Shown here in pieces: positions 8,499 through 17,179 of a DNA stretch of 64,000 bases (positions within the stretch are counted from its first letter, which is position 1; each line of letters opens with the position of its first letter). A model generated the notes under the pieces. The model did not search any database. It saw only the letters and a list, made by a program, of their open reading frames with translations, and was not told where the DNA came from. Origin of the DNA: DASRFR01 sp035651455 (GTDB taxonomy: Bacteria; Acidobacteriota; Terriglobia; Terriglobales; Acidobacteriaceae). The translations under genes and the position numbers were made by a program. Where the stretch lies: NCBI GenBank assembly GCA_035651455.1, contig DASRFR010000047.1, positions 496,001 to 560,000 on the forward strand, written 5' to 3'.

Positions 8499-11400
8499 CT
8501 AGAAAATGAACTTCAGCCCGAGTTGCAGGATGCGCGAGTTGTGAGCAGTCGCGATGTGCAGGAAGTTATCCTGGCCAAACTCATTCGTGCCTGAACTCAG
8601 ATTGCCGGAGTTGTAAGCACCGGAACCCGCGTCGCCCGCGATATAGCCCCACTGCTTATGGTTGAAGATGTTGTAAGCCTCCGCACGGAATTCGAACGCC
8701 ACCTGCTCGTGAATGGGTATGCGCTTGAACAGGGACATATCGAAATTGGTGCGATTGGGATTGCGCAGCGAATTCCGGCCCGAGTTGCCGAAGGTCAACG
8801 CGGTAGGAGTCGCGTACGCATTCGGATTGTAGAGAAGCGGCCCAAGACCCTGCAGCGAGCCAGTCAACGGAGGCTGCACGGTGCCGGAGTTCGGATCGCC
8901 CACCCGGTCGGCGAAGGAAGCGCTACTGGTCACGCCATTGCCTACCCCGGCGTTGTCGGCAGCGGTGATGACGCTGAAGGGGAATCCGGTGCTGAAGGTC
9001 GCGATCCCGGAATACTGCCATCCTCCAAGAATTTTGTTGGCCAGGCCTGGTGTCTTGAAGAACGGCAAATCCCAAACATAGCTGAAGCTGACAATGTGCC
9101 GCTGATCGAAGGTGGAACTGGCGCGGTTGGAAGATGGATTGTAGGCGTTCACCATGCCGGTATCGAGGCGGGAAGAAGCATCGTCGATGGAGTGGCTGTA
9201 GGTGTATGCCAAGTCCAGGTTCAAGCTGCCCACGTTGCGGCGGGCGGCCATCTGCAAAGCATGGTAGACGGAGGACGCCATATCCTCGATATGGTTGATG
9301 CTGGCGTAGCCGGGGAACGGCCGGAAAAGATCTGAAATGGCGCCGCAGTTAGCGACTGCGACGTTGACCGCCGGTCCGATAGGCATTCCCGCAGCGTTGG
9401 TCTGATACGGAATGGGAACGCCGGAAGGTGTGACTCCGGCGGTCGGCACCCCAAACGCATCAGGGCTATTGCAGTCGTTGGCACCAAAGGTCTCGCCCGG
9501 CTTGTAGGGGTTCTGTACAAGCCCGTAGGGGAAGATCTGGTTGAGATCGCTCACGCGTGAAAGATGGGTTCCCTTGCTGCCAACATAGGAGATCATCATC
9601 ACGGTGTTGCGAGCGACTTCGTGCTGAATGTCAAAGTGCCATTGTTGCATGTAGGGCCAAATCGCCTTGGTAGGCACGGCATTCACGCCCAGCGGGAACT
9701 GTGGCGCGATGGCACCCGCGGACGATCCGATATTGCTATAGCCGATGATGTTGTTCTGTTGAACGGTATTGGCCAGGGGCGGCGAGTTCTCCAGCGACTC
9801 AGAGTTGGCCTCGTTGCCATTGGTATGTTCGAAGAAGATTCCATATCCGCCTCGAATCGCGGTTCTGCCGTTACCCCACGGGTCCCAGGCAAAGCCGATG
9901 CGGGGAGCAGGGTTGAAGAGGTGACCCTGCATACAGCTAACCGGCACGCCCGGCGTGACGCCGCATTGCACGATGCCATTGGGCAGGTTGCTGACGGAAA
10001 CCGGCAAAGCGGGATTGGTGCCGAGCCCGAGGACGCTGCCATCCGAGGGATTGACCACCGTCTGCCCAGGAATGTAGTGTCTCGGGTCGAAATTGAACGC
10101 GTGGTGGTATTTCTCTCGATAGGTGCCGAACAGGCTGACACGCAAGCCTAAGTTCAGCGTGAGTTTATTCGTAATCCGCCAGTCGTCCTGGAAGTACGGC
10201 TCGAGGATTTTGTAACGGTTGTAGTACTTGACGTAGTTGTCCTGCTGTCCAAAGCTCGCGATGCGCCCGGTGAGCAGATCAGCAAAAGGATTTCCCGTAG
10301 TCACTGCGGCAGCAGATGTATTGAAAGTCAAGTATCCGGGAATTGATCCGGCCGCCAGCTCGCCGCCCAACTCGTTCTTCTGTGCCGCGACAAAGTAGGC
10401 GCCAAACTGCAAGTTGTGGCGCCCGACCACCTTGTTCATGTTGTCGCGGTAGGTGTAGGTCGGATTGGCATTGTACGGACCGTTGGGAATGTACCCCGGG
10501 TCTTCACCGAAGTTTCCATAGGTGGTGCCGCCGACCAGGTTGATCCCGGGAATGATGCCATGCCCATTGCCGCCGAACAGATCGCCGAAAGTGGCGTTGG
10601 AGGGACGCTGCCACGCTCCCACATTGTTCAAAACGATGTGGTCAGTCGTGTAGCTGAACACGAATTCATTCAGCAGAGTGGGCGAGAAGGTGGTGGTCAA
10701 GCGAGTGAGCAGAGCCACTCCCGGCCCCTTGAAGTTGGTCTGAATGGTTGGGAAATCACCCGTGTTCGTCCACAGAGGCGTGGGAGTAATGGTGTCCCAT
10801 GAATCGTGGATGTAGCGGAAGGTGAGGCGATTCGCGGAATTGATGTTATGGTCGACCCGAATCAGCTCCTCGCGCCAGTTGGTGGGCTGAATCGGGGAAT
10901 CCGTGTAAGTAAACTGGCCCGCATTCGGCGCCGGGATCAGCGGCAGGAGGAACTGAGCGTTGGGATCGATAGGGACGGTATTGTTGGGAAAATAAGCACC
11001 GCTTGCCGGATTTACCGGGCAATCGGGAAAGCCAGTCGTATCGACGGCGCTTCCCGCGGCCGGACAGAGATCTGAGAAATTGCCGGTGCGGTTCAGGTTA
11101 GAAGGCACATTGCTGTTAAACACTTGACCGGGGACGCGGTCTTTACGCCACTCCTGCGACCAGAAAAAGAACGTCTTCTGCTTATCGGTGTTGTAGACCT
11201 TGGGGATAAACACAGGCCCGCCGATGGTGTAGCCGTAATCGTTCTTCTTGTAGGGTGGAACGGTCTGCTCGAAATAGTTGCGCGCATTGAAGGCATCGTT
11301 GCGCACGAACTCGTAGACGTTCCCGTGGAAGCTGCTGGTGCCTGACTTGGTCTCGACTTCGACCGTGCCCGAGCCGTTGCGGCCATACTGGGCTCCATAG

Positions 11401-12083
11401 TTCGAGGTGAGCACCTTGAATTCGGCAATGGACTCTAGGCTGGGATAAACGTTCAGCGTGGTGTTGCTGCCGTTATCCATGTTGTCGCCGCCATCCAGTT
11501 CCCAGTTGTTGTACTCAGTGCGGCCGCCATTGAAGCTGTAGGCCACGTTGCCGTAGACGCCGACGGTCCCTTCATCCTGGCCGGTCTGGTTGCTGACTCC
11601 TGGGGCCAGCGTGACGAGCTGAGTGAAGTTGCGTCCATTCAACTGCAGCTGTGTAATCTCTTTGCCAGTCACGGTGCCCGCAAGCTCAGACGACTGGGTC
11701 TCGACCTGGGCAACGTTAGTGCCTTCGACTGTCACCTCGGTAGTGGCAGCGCCCACTTGCAGGTTAACGTCGTTGCGGGCCTTTTGCGCGACCCGCAGAA
11801 TCACGCCTTTGGCTTCGTACTTCTTGAAGCCGGGAGCGGTGATACTCACGTTGTAGGTCCCAGGCGGAAGGGCGGCAACCGAGTACTCGCCGTCGGCATT
11901 AGTAGTTGTGTTGCGGGTGATACCTCGATCCGGACTGGCCACGACGACCTGGGCATTCCCCACCGATGCGCCGCTGGGATCGCGGACGCTGCCGGTGATG
12001 GAGGCGGTGTCCTGCGCGAAGGCGACGGCGGAGAACACGGCGATGAAAATCAGAGTGAAAATCTGGAGGAGACGGACTTTCAT
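8499..12083 (-). CDS. Oar-like TonB-dependent outer-membrane receptor with carboxypeptidase-regulatory-like domain
   Basis: 1194 residues from the ATG at 12083, chosen because GGGAG lies 5 bp upstream and a signal peptide (ending VAFAQ) follows; the frame runs open further up, but that part overlaps the LacI gene. After the signal comes a carboxypeptidase-regulatory-like Ig domain (ITGSVRDPSGASVGNAQVVV to YNVSITAPGFKKYEAKGV), then a plug-like region (LQLNGRNFTQLVTLAPGV, DGGDNMDNGSN), then a long beta-barrel ending LGLKFIF with a terminal aromatic. This is the Oar/SusC-like class greatly expanded in Acidobacteria, thought to take up oligosaccharides or peptides. The adjacent LacI regulator fits a carbohydrate ligand; this is inference. 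Confidence 0.92.
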   Translation of the reverse strand: MKVRLLQIFTLIFIAVFSAVAFAQDTASITGSVRDPSGASVGNAQVVVASPDRGITRNTTTNADGEYSVAALPPGTYNVSITAPGFKKYEAKGVILRVAQKARNDVNLQVGAATTEVTVEGTNVAQVETQSSELAGTVTGKEITQLQLNGRNFTQLVTLAPGVSNQTGQDEGTVGVYGNVAYSFNGGRTEYNNWELDGGDNMDNGSNTTLNVYPSLESIAEFKVLTSNYGAQYGRNGSGTVEVETKSGTSSFHGNVYEFVRNDAFNARNYFEQTVPPYKKNDYGYTIGGPVFIPKVYNTDKQKTFFFWSQEWRKDRVPGQVFNSNVPSNLNRTGNFSDLCPAAGSAVDTTGFPDCPVNPASGAYFPNNTVPIDPNAQFLLPLIPAPNAGQFTYTDSPIQPTNWREELIRVDHNINSANRLTFRYIHDSWDTITPTPLWTNTGDFPTIQTNFKGPGVALLTRLTTTFSPTLLNEFVFSYTTDHIVLNNVGAWQRPSNATFGDLFGGNGHGIIPGINLVGGTTYGNFGEDPGYIPNGPYNANPTYTYRDNMNKVVGRHNLQFGAYFVAAQKNELGGELAAGSIPGYLTFNTSAAAVTTGNPFADLLTGRIASFGQQDNYVKYYNRYKILEPYFQDDWRITNKLTLNLGLRVSLFGTYREKYHHAFNFDPRHYIPGQTVVNPSDGSVLGLGTNPALPVSVSNLPNGIVQCGVTPGVPVSCMQGHLFNPAPRIGFAWDPWGNGRTAIRGGYGIFFEHTNGNEANSESLENSPPLANTVQQNNIIGYSNIGSSAGAIAPQFPLGVNAVPTKAIWPYMQQWHFDIQHEVARNTVMMISYVGSKGTHLSRVSDLNQIFPYGLVQNPYKPGETFGANDCNSPDAFGVPTAGVTPSGVPIPYQTNAAGMPIGPAVNVAVANCGAISDLFRPFPGYASINHIEDMASSVYHALQMAARRNVGSLNLDLAYTYSHSIDDASSRLDTGMVNAYNPSSNRASSTFDQRHIVSFSYVWDLPFFKTPGLANKILGGWQYSGIATFSTGFPFSVITAADNAGVGNGVTSSASFADRVGDPNSGTVQPPLTGSLQGLGPLLYNPNAYATPTALTFGNSGRNSLRNPNRTNFDMSLFKRIPIHEQVAFEFRAEAYNIFNHKQWGYIAGDAGSGAYNSGNLSSGTNEFGQDNFLHIATAHNSRILQLGLKFIF

Positions 12084-12246
12084 GGGAACTCCCTTCTTCC
12101 TGTCATGAAGCGACGCGGGATCGGGTTGAAACATTGAATGCGTTCGATTGGCTTTGCCGGCCACCAGAGCCGGGGAGATCTGATGTTGACCTGCATCACA
12201 GGATGCTGATCCTCGATCCGGGGAAATTTCGCTGAATGGATTTATT

Positions 12247-12317
12247 AAAACGTATGAATAGTGGCTTAGGAGCGATTTAGTGTCAAGCGAAAAAGTCATA
12301 AGGCGCAAACGCTTTAG
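12247..12317 (-). promoter_or_regulatory. Promoter of the receptor gene with two LacI-type operator candidates
   Basis: On the minus strand, TTGACA (12286-12281) and CACTAT (12263-12258) are separated by exactly 17 bp. Two near-palindromic sites with the AAACG core flank it: CAAACGCTTTAG (12306-12317) just upstream of -35, and AAAACGTATG (12247-12256) just downstream of -10, at the expected start site. The arrangement suits repression by the LacI-family protein encoded immediately upstream. Promoter elements are seen directly; operator function is inferred. Confidence 0.55.
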
Positions 12318-12324
12318 AAACGGA

Positions 12325-13371
12325 TCACAACGGATTGCGGGTGGATTCCCGCACCACCAGTTCGGGCGCCACCTTGCGATGAACGGCACCGGTTTGCCGC
12401 TTTTCCAGGACCGCGGTCATGCCCTCGACAACGATGTTGACGGCCATTGCACCCATGGCCTCCATCGGCTGGCGAATCGTGGTCAGAGGCGGCGTGTAGA
12501 GCGCCGCGGGTGCCACGTCGTCAAACCCGATCACCGAACACTGATCGGGCACCCTAATACCTGCTTTGGCCAATGCACGTATGGCACCAAACGCTGTCAT
12601 GTCGTCAAATGCCATCAATGCAGTAAATGGACGCTGTCGCTTGAGCAATTCCTCCGTTAATTTGTAGCCATCTTCAAATCCTGAAATCGGGTTTGTGGAT
12701 TCTGGGAGGTCAACTATGAGTCGTGAGTCAAGTTCGAAGTCACAGGACTGGGCGAATTGCCGCACCCCCCGCCATCGCGGAGCTGTGTCGGAGAGGGGTT
12801 TCGGCCCGCGGATAAAGGCAACCTTCCGGTGGCCAAGTTCGTAAAGATGTTGCAGAGCCATGTGACCGCCGATCTCATTGTCAACAATGACAGAACTCAT
12901 GGCCTCCGTCTTCAATTCGCAGCCAATCATGGCGATGGGGATGCTGCTCTTCTCCAGGTCGGCGAGCAAGTTAATGTCGACGAAGAGCCAATTGGCGAGC
13001 ACGATCAAGCCTTCAATGCGGCGGTCCAGAAGCATTTCCAGGTAGCGCTCGAACCGGCTTCCCTCATTGTGAACGTCGGTCAGGATTGGCAGATACGAAG
13101 ATTGGTAGAGAGTGTTTTCGATGCCGCGAAGAATCAGGGTGCAATAGGGGTCGGTCATATCGAAGACCATCACCCCCACGGTGTGGCTACGCTTACTCCG
13201 CAATGAACGAGCGAAGAGATTAGGACGATATCCCAATTTCTTCGCGGCTTTTTCGATGCGGCGCTTGGTGGTTGCGGGAATGTAGCGGGAGAGCGGCGCA
13301 TTATTGAGCACAATCGAAACGGTGGTCGAGGAGAAGCCGCTTTCCCTGGCCACATCACGAATGGTCACCAT
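12325..13371 (-). CDS. LacI-family transcriptional regulator
   Basis: 348 residues from the ATG at 13371, where AAGGGA gives a Shine-Dalgarno; a GTG 27 bp further up is the longer alternative. The N-terminal LacI helix-turn-helix is clear (VTIRDVARESGFSSTTVSIV followed by LNNAPLSRYIPATTKRRIEKAAKKLGYRPN, including the hinge helix). The rest is a periplasmic-binding-protein-like effector domain (HTVGVMVFDMTDPY; VIGFDDVAPAALYTPPLTTI). It lies in the same orientation as the TonB receptor gene, 241 bp upstream of it, and probably controls it in response to a sugar. The effector is not readable from the sequence. Confidence 0.92.
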   Translation of the reverse strand: MVTIRDVARESGFSSTTVSIVLNNAPLSRYIPATTKRRIEKAAKKLGYRPNLFARSLRSKRSHTVGVMVFDMTDPYCTLILRGIENTLYQSSYLPILTDVHNEGSRFERYLEMLLDRRIEGLIVLANWLFVDINLLADLEKSSIPIAMIGCELKTEAMSSVIVDNEIGGHMALQHLYELGHRKVAFIRGPKPLSDTAPRWRGVRQFAQSCDFELDSRLIVDLPESTNPISGFEDGYKLTEELLKRQRPFTALMAFDDMTAFGAIRALAKAGIRVPDQCSVIGFDDVAPAALYTPPLTTIRQPMEAMGAMAVNIVVEGMTAVLEKRQTGAVHRKVAPELVVRESTRNPL

Positions 13372-13517
13372 CGATCCCTTTACGCTTGAAGTAGCCACGG
13401 CAGAATGCTTACAAGTTCCCTTTCTGACGGCCGCAAGAATCGAAATTCTTCGTGCTGCAACGCGGAGCCGCGCGCGGCCTTGAAAATCGGGCCTTTGCTG
13501 GCGGACACTACAGCAGC

Positions 13518-14756
13518 GTGACTAGACTGTCAAGGACGGCAGCACATGCACTGGTGAGCTTAGCGCTTTTAGTGTGCGGCATGGCGGGATCGCAAGCCGC
13601 GGCAAAAGCCACTCTAGTAGGGCAATCCACGGGCGCTGAAAAGAGCGCCGCACAACTCACCCCGGCGGGCAAGACGCTGTTCCTTGAGGGGGAGACGGCG
13701 CTGCGGAACGGCGACCTGGATACGGCAGAACGCGCGTTCAAGCAAGTGATTGCGATCAACAATCACGACGTGGGCGCTTGCGCCAACCTCGGCGTCATTT
13801 ACATGCGCCGCAAGCAATGGACACACGCGCTCGAAATGCTGCACAGGGCCGAGCAATTAGCGCCCGGCGTGCCCGGCATTCATCTCAACATCGGGCTGGC
13901 CTACTTCCGGCAGGGAAAGTTTGCCTCCGCGATTCCGGCGTTCGAGAAGGTAGTTGCGGAACAACCGGACTCTCCGCAGGCGCAGCACCTGCTCGGACTC
14001 TGTTATTTCTTCGGCCAGAGGTGGAGCGATGCGGTAAAGGCATTGGAGCCGTTGTGGGCGCGGGAATCGCAGCAACTCGATTATTTGTACGTGCTGGGCA
14101 TTGCGGCGGGAAAAGCAGGCGATCGCGAACTGGAAAATCGGGCGCTGGGACAACTGGTGCAAGTCGGCGGCAACACTCCCGAATTTCACCTGTTCATGGG
14201 CAAAGCTTTCTTAAACCGCCAGGAATACGAAAAAGCGATCGCAGAATTAACTCCGGCAGCGCAACAAGATCCCAAACTTCCGTTTGTGCATTTCAACCTG
14301 GGATTAGCTTACCTCCACACGCACGATTACGAGCGGGCGAAGCAGGAATTGCAGAAAGACATTGCCATTGAACCAGACGTGGCATACACCTACGAAGCTT
14401 TGGGCCAGGCTGAAGCAGCGCTGCAGCAAAACGAGGAAGCGGAGAAGAGCTTTCTCCGCGCGCTGCACTTGGATCCGCAACTGCTTACTTCGCGGCTGGA
14501 GCTGGCGAAAATCTATCAAGGCCAGCAGAAATATGCGGCGGCGCTGACCCAACTGAATGCTGCGCTGAAACTTGATCCAGCGAGTTACAACGTGCACTTC
14601 CTGCGCGGGCAAGTCTTACTAAGACTGGGGCGCCAGCAGGAGGGCAAAGCGGAACTCGCGGAAGCTACCCGGGTGCTGAATACCAGCCGCGCGAAAAGGC
14701 AGCAGGAACTCGAGACCGGGGTACCGAATCCTGAGCTCACCCAAGGGCCGCAGTAA
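13518..14756 (+). CDS. Exported tetratricopeptide-repeat protein
   Basis: 412 residues from a GTG at 13518, chosen because it starts directly at a signal peptide (VTRLSRTAAHALVSLALLVC then ending near GSQAAA); the frame is open from a GTG at 13452. The mature protein is a run of about ten TPR units with the usual W-LG-Y-A-P pattern (for example GACANLGVIYMRRKQWTHAL and PFVHFNLGLAYLHTHDYERA). TPR solenoids scaffold protein complexes; a periplasmic location is likely. No enzymatic domain is visible. It precedes the OmpA-family gene on the same strand by 209 bp. Confidence 0.85.
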   Translation: MTRLSRTAAHALVSLALLVCGMAGSQAAAKATLVGQSTGAEKSAAQLTPAGKTLFLEGETALRNGDLDTAERAFKQVIAINNHDVGACANLGVIYMRRKQWTHALEMLHRAEQLAPGVPGIHLNIGLAYFRQGKFASAIPAFEKVVAEQPDSPQAQHLLGLCYFFGQRWSDAVKALEPLWARESQQLDYLYVLGIAAGKAGDRELENRALGQLVQVGGNTPEFHLFMGKAFLNRQEYEKAIAELTPAAQQDPKLPFVHFNLGLAYLHTHDYERAKQELQKDIAIEPDVAYTYEALGQAEAALQQNEEAEKSFLRALHLDPQLLTSRLELAKIYQGQQKYAAALTQLNAALKLDPASYNVHFLRGQVLLRLGRQQEGKAELAEATRVLNTSRAKRQQELETGVPNPELTQGPQ

Positions 14757-14965
14757 CTCCCAACTTGCCCGGCCGCAATTTTCTACTCTGTCCGGCAACT
14801 CTGTCCGCGCTTCTCGCGCCTGCTGCAGTAATAACGAAGCATGTGTAAGGGTTTTGCTGGATCGATTGCACTCTGGACCTGGCCTACCCTGAAGTTTGCT
14901 GGTGTTGGCAAACCAGTAACTCGCCGAGTCGCTCGATGGTCCTTGGCGAATCCAGGAGGCTGGCG

Positions 14966-16636
14966 ATGCGGAAATCTAAAAATTTACGACGGCTGCTGCC
15001 GATCGGTATTCTCGCGTTTTCCCTCAGTGCGGTGGCATGGCAGGACCCGGGTTCCGCTTCGGACCGTGCGAGGCAGGATCAGGCGACGCAGGATCAGAAC
15101 CCAGCCAACGCTAACGCACCCACGTTCAGCACGCAGGTGGTCTCGCGTACGTTACAGGCGATCGATTTCCGCCACGGCGGTTCGACAACCGAACTGAAGC
15201 TCAAAGGGACCGACTTGATGCCGGAAGCGAAAGGCGAAGCAAAAGTCCAGACGCGCACCGGACGCCTAGATGTGGACGCGAGCCTGGAGCATCTTCGCCC
15301 GGCGAACAGTTTGGGACTCGAGTACCTGACCTACGTGCTCTGGGCGGTAACTCCCGAAGGCCGGGCCACCAACCTGGGTGAAATGGTGGACAAAGATGGA
15401 AAGGCCTCGCTCGAGGTGACGTCGAACCTGCAGGCCTTTGGATTGATGGTGACTGCCGAACCCTATTTTGCCGTGAGTGAACCGAGTGACATGGTCATCG
15501 CGGAAAATCAGATCCCCGCAAATCCCAACGGGCGGGTGGAACCGATCAACGTCCATTACAACCTGCTTTCGCGCGGCGTGTACCGCTCACAGGTGCAGCC
15601 GATCCAGAGCACTGTGTATGGCATCGACAAGCATGTGCCGCTGGGCTTGATGGAAGCGCGTAACGCCGTGCGCATTGCGAAAGATGCGAACGCTGAACAG
15701 TATGCCGCGTCCACCTTCACCAAAGCGCAGGATCTGCTGAACCAGGCAGAAGATTATTACCGGCGCAAGCAGGGCTCGAAGCCGATCGATACCGTAGCCC
15801 GCGAAGCGGCGCAGACCGCCGAAGAAGCGCGCGTGATGACGATCAAGCGCGAGCAAGAAGCTAGAGTCGAGAAACAGCGCCAGGAGCAGGAACAACGAGC
15901 GGCCGCCGCCCAGGCGGAAGCGCAGGCGCAAGCACAACAGGCAGCACAGGCTCAAGCGCAACAGGCGCAGGAAGCACAGCGTGCGGCGGAAGCTCGCCAG
16001 CAGGCGGAAGCGGCTGCGCAACAAGCTCAGCAGGCACAGCAAAATTTGACAGCAGCGCAACAAGCGCAACAGCAGGCGCAGCAAGCGGCGCAAGAAGCGC
16101 AAAGAGAGAAGCAGGAAGCTGACCAGGCCCGGGCACAGGCTGAACAAGCACGCCAGCAAGCAGAAAATGAGAAGTCGCAAATGCGCGAGCGCCTGATGCA
16201 ACAGCTCAACAGCGTGCTGCAGACGCGGGATACCGCGCGCGGCCTGATCGCGACCATGCCGGACGTCCTGTTCAACACAGGCAGTGCTGAGCTGAAGCCG
16301 GCAGCGCGGGAACGGCTCGCGAAGGTCGCGGGGATCCTGTTGGCGTATCCGGAAATTCACCTGGAGGTGGACGGATATACCGACAATACAGGCACTGCGG
16401 CGTTCAATGAGAAGCTCTCACAGCAACGCGCCGAAGCGGTCCGCACTTTCCTGGCGCAACAAGGCGTGGCCAATGCCTCCATGGAAACGCGCGGCTTTGG
16501 AGAGGATCAGCCCATCGCCTCGAATGACACACCGCAAGGACGCCAGCAAAACCGCCGAGTTGAACTGGTAGTTTCAGGAAACGTGATCGGAAATACGACA
16601 TCTCCGAACCAGCAGGCGACGGCCTCACCGCGATAG
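14966..16636 (+). CDS. OmpA-family protein with long Ala/Gln-rich coiled coil
   Basis: 556 residues. AGGAGG at 14954-14959 fixes the ATG at 14966. A signal peptide (ending SAVAW/Q) leads to a beta-rich domain (residues about 50-220), then a highly Ala/Gln/Glu-rich helical stretch (residues about 290-410) that should form a long coiled coil, and a C-terminal OmpA/MotB peptidoglycan-binding domain (LEVDGYTDNTG, and FNEKLSQQRAEAVRTFL). It probably anchors the outer membrane or an envelope complex to peptidoglycan across the periplasm. The coiled coil comes from imperfect repeats of CAG/GCG-like codons. A terminator follows. Confidence 0.88.
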   Translation: MRKSKNLRRLLPIGILAFSLSAVAWQDPGSASDRARQDQATQDQNPANANAPTFSTQVVSRTLQAIDFRHGGSTTELKLKGTDLMPEAKGEAKVQTRTGRLDVDASLEHLRPANSLGLEYLTYVLWAVTPEGRATNLGEMVDKDGKASLEVTSNLQAFGLMVTAEPYFAVSEPSDMVIAENQIPANPNGRVEPINVHYNLLSRGVYRSQVQPIQSTVYGIDKHVPLGLMEARNAVRIAKDANAEQYAASTFTKAQDLLNQAEDYYRRKQGSKPIDTVAREAAQTAEEARVMTIKREQEARVEKQRQEQEQRAAAAQAEAQAQAQQAAQAQAQQAQEAQRAAEARQQAEAAAQQAQQAQQNLTAAQQAQQQAQQAAQEAQREKQEADQARAQAEQARQQAENEKSQMRERLMQQLNSVLQTRDTARGLIATMPDVLFNTGSAELKPAARERLAKVAGILLAYPEIHLEVDGYTDNTGTAAFNEKLSQQRAEAVRTFLAQQGVANASMETRGFGEDQPIASNDTPQGRQQNRRVELVVSGNVIGNTTSPNQQATASPR

Positions 16637-16660
16637 CAGCAGCAAACCAGCACAAATGAG

Positions 16661-16690
16661 AAGGCAGCCTAAACCGGGCTGCCTTTTATT
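16661..16690 (+). terminator. Rho-independent terminator after the OmpA-family gene
   Basis: AAGGCAGCC (16661-16669) and GGCTGCCTT (16677-16685) form a perfect 9-bp stem with a 7-nt loop, followed by TTATT. It lies 25 bp past the stop. The flanking A-rich side may let it serve the convergent gene as well. Confidence 0.85.
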
Positions 16691-16721
16691 ACTGATGTCG
16701 CTGGGAGAGGCTAAGGAGCCG

Positions 16722-17003
16722 TTAAAGCAGCCACGGGCCGGTTTGGGCACGGCTCAGGGTTTCATCACGCAACTGGTGCAGAACGATACGCGCATCCTCG
16801 ATCGCTGCTCGATCGAAAGCATCGTGCCGGGAGCCGGTTTGGTAGTGATCCATGGCGCCAAATGCTTCGGCAATCCGCTCGAGTTGCCGCTGCGGATCGG
16901 TTTCAAGGAGAGCCGCGCGGTACTTTTCAATCCAAGGTTGAACCGCCGCTTGAATCGTTGCCGGCGCCGCCGGGGCTAATCCTCTCCAGGTGAAGGTTGC
17001 CAT
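16722..17003 (-). CDS. Small protein of unknown function
   Basis: 93 residues from the ATG at 17003 (a GTG at 17018 would add five). The protein appears helical and soluble (AAVQPWIEKYRAALLET, QLERIAEAFGAMDHYQ, AAIEDARIVLHQLRDETLSR), with no signal peptide or membrane segment. I recognise no family. Support comes from coding-like composition, a place between two genes of the same orientation context, and a terminator-like hairpin just beyond its stop. There is no clear Shine-Dalgarno, so it could be spurious. Confidence 0.5.
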   Translation of the reverse strand: MATFTWRGLAPAAPATIQAAVQPWIEKYRAALLETDPQRQLERIAEAFGAMDHYQTGSRHDAFDRAAIEDARIVLHQLRDETLSRAQTGPWLL

Positions 17004-17179
17004 TGGGGGAAGGCTCACTTTCCAGAATGTCGCATGCAGCTGAGGTGAACACTGCCGCTTGCCGCATTGACAGTTATCGCGCAGGTGACCACTGCAGTAA
17101 ATACAGTGAAATCTGTAGAGGCTGTAAGTCGTGGTTTTCCGGCCACTTGCGTCAGCCAGAGACGGTAATGTCCTGCGCG

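Noticed and set aside
12084..12389. A 102-codon upstream extension of the TonB receptor frame
   Set aside because: It overlaps the 3' end of the LacI gene and the receptor promoter, and a signal peptide with a good ribosome site begins at 12083.
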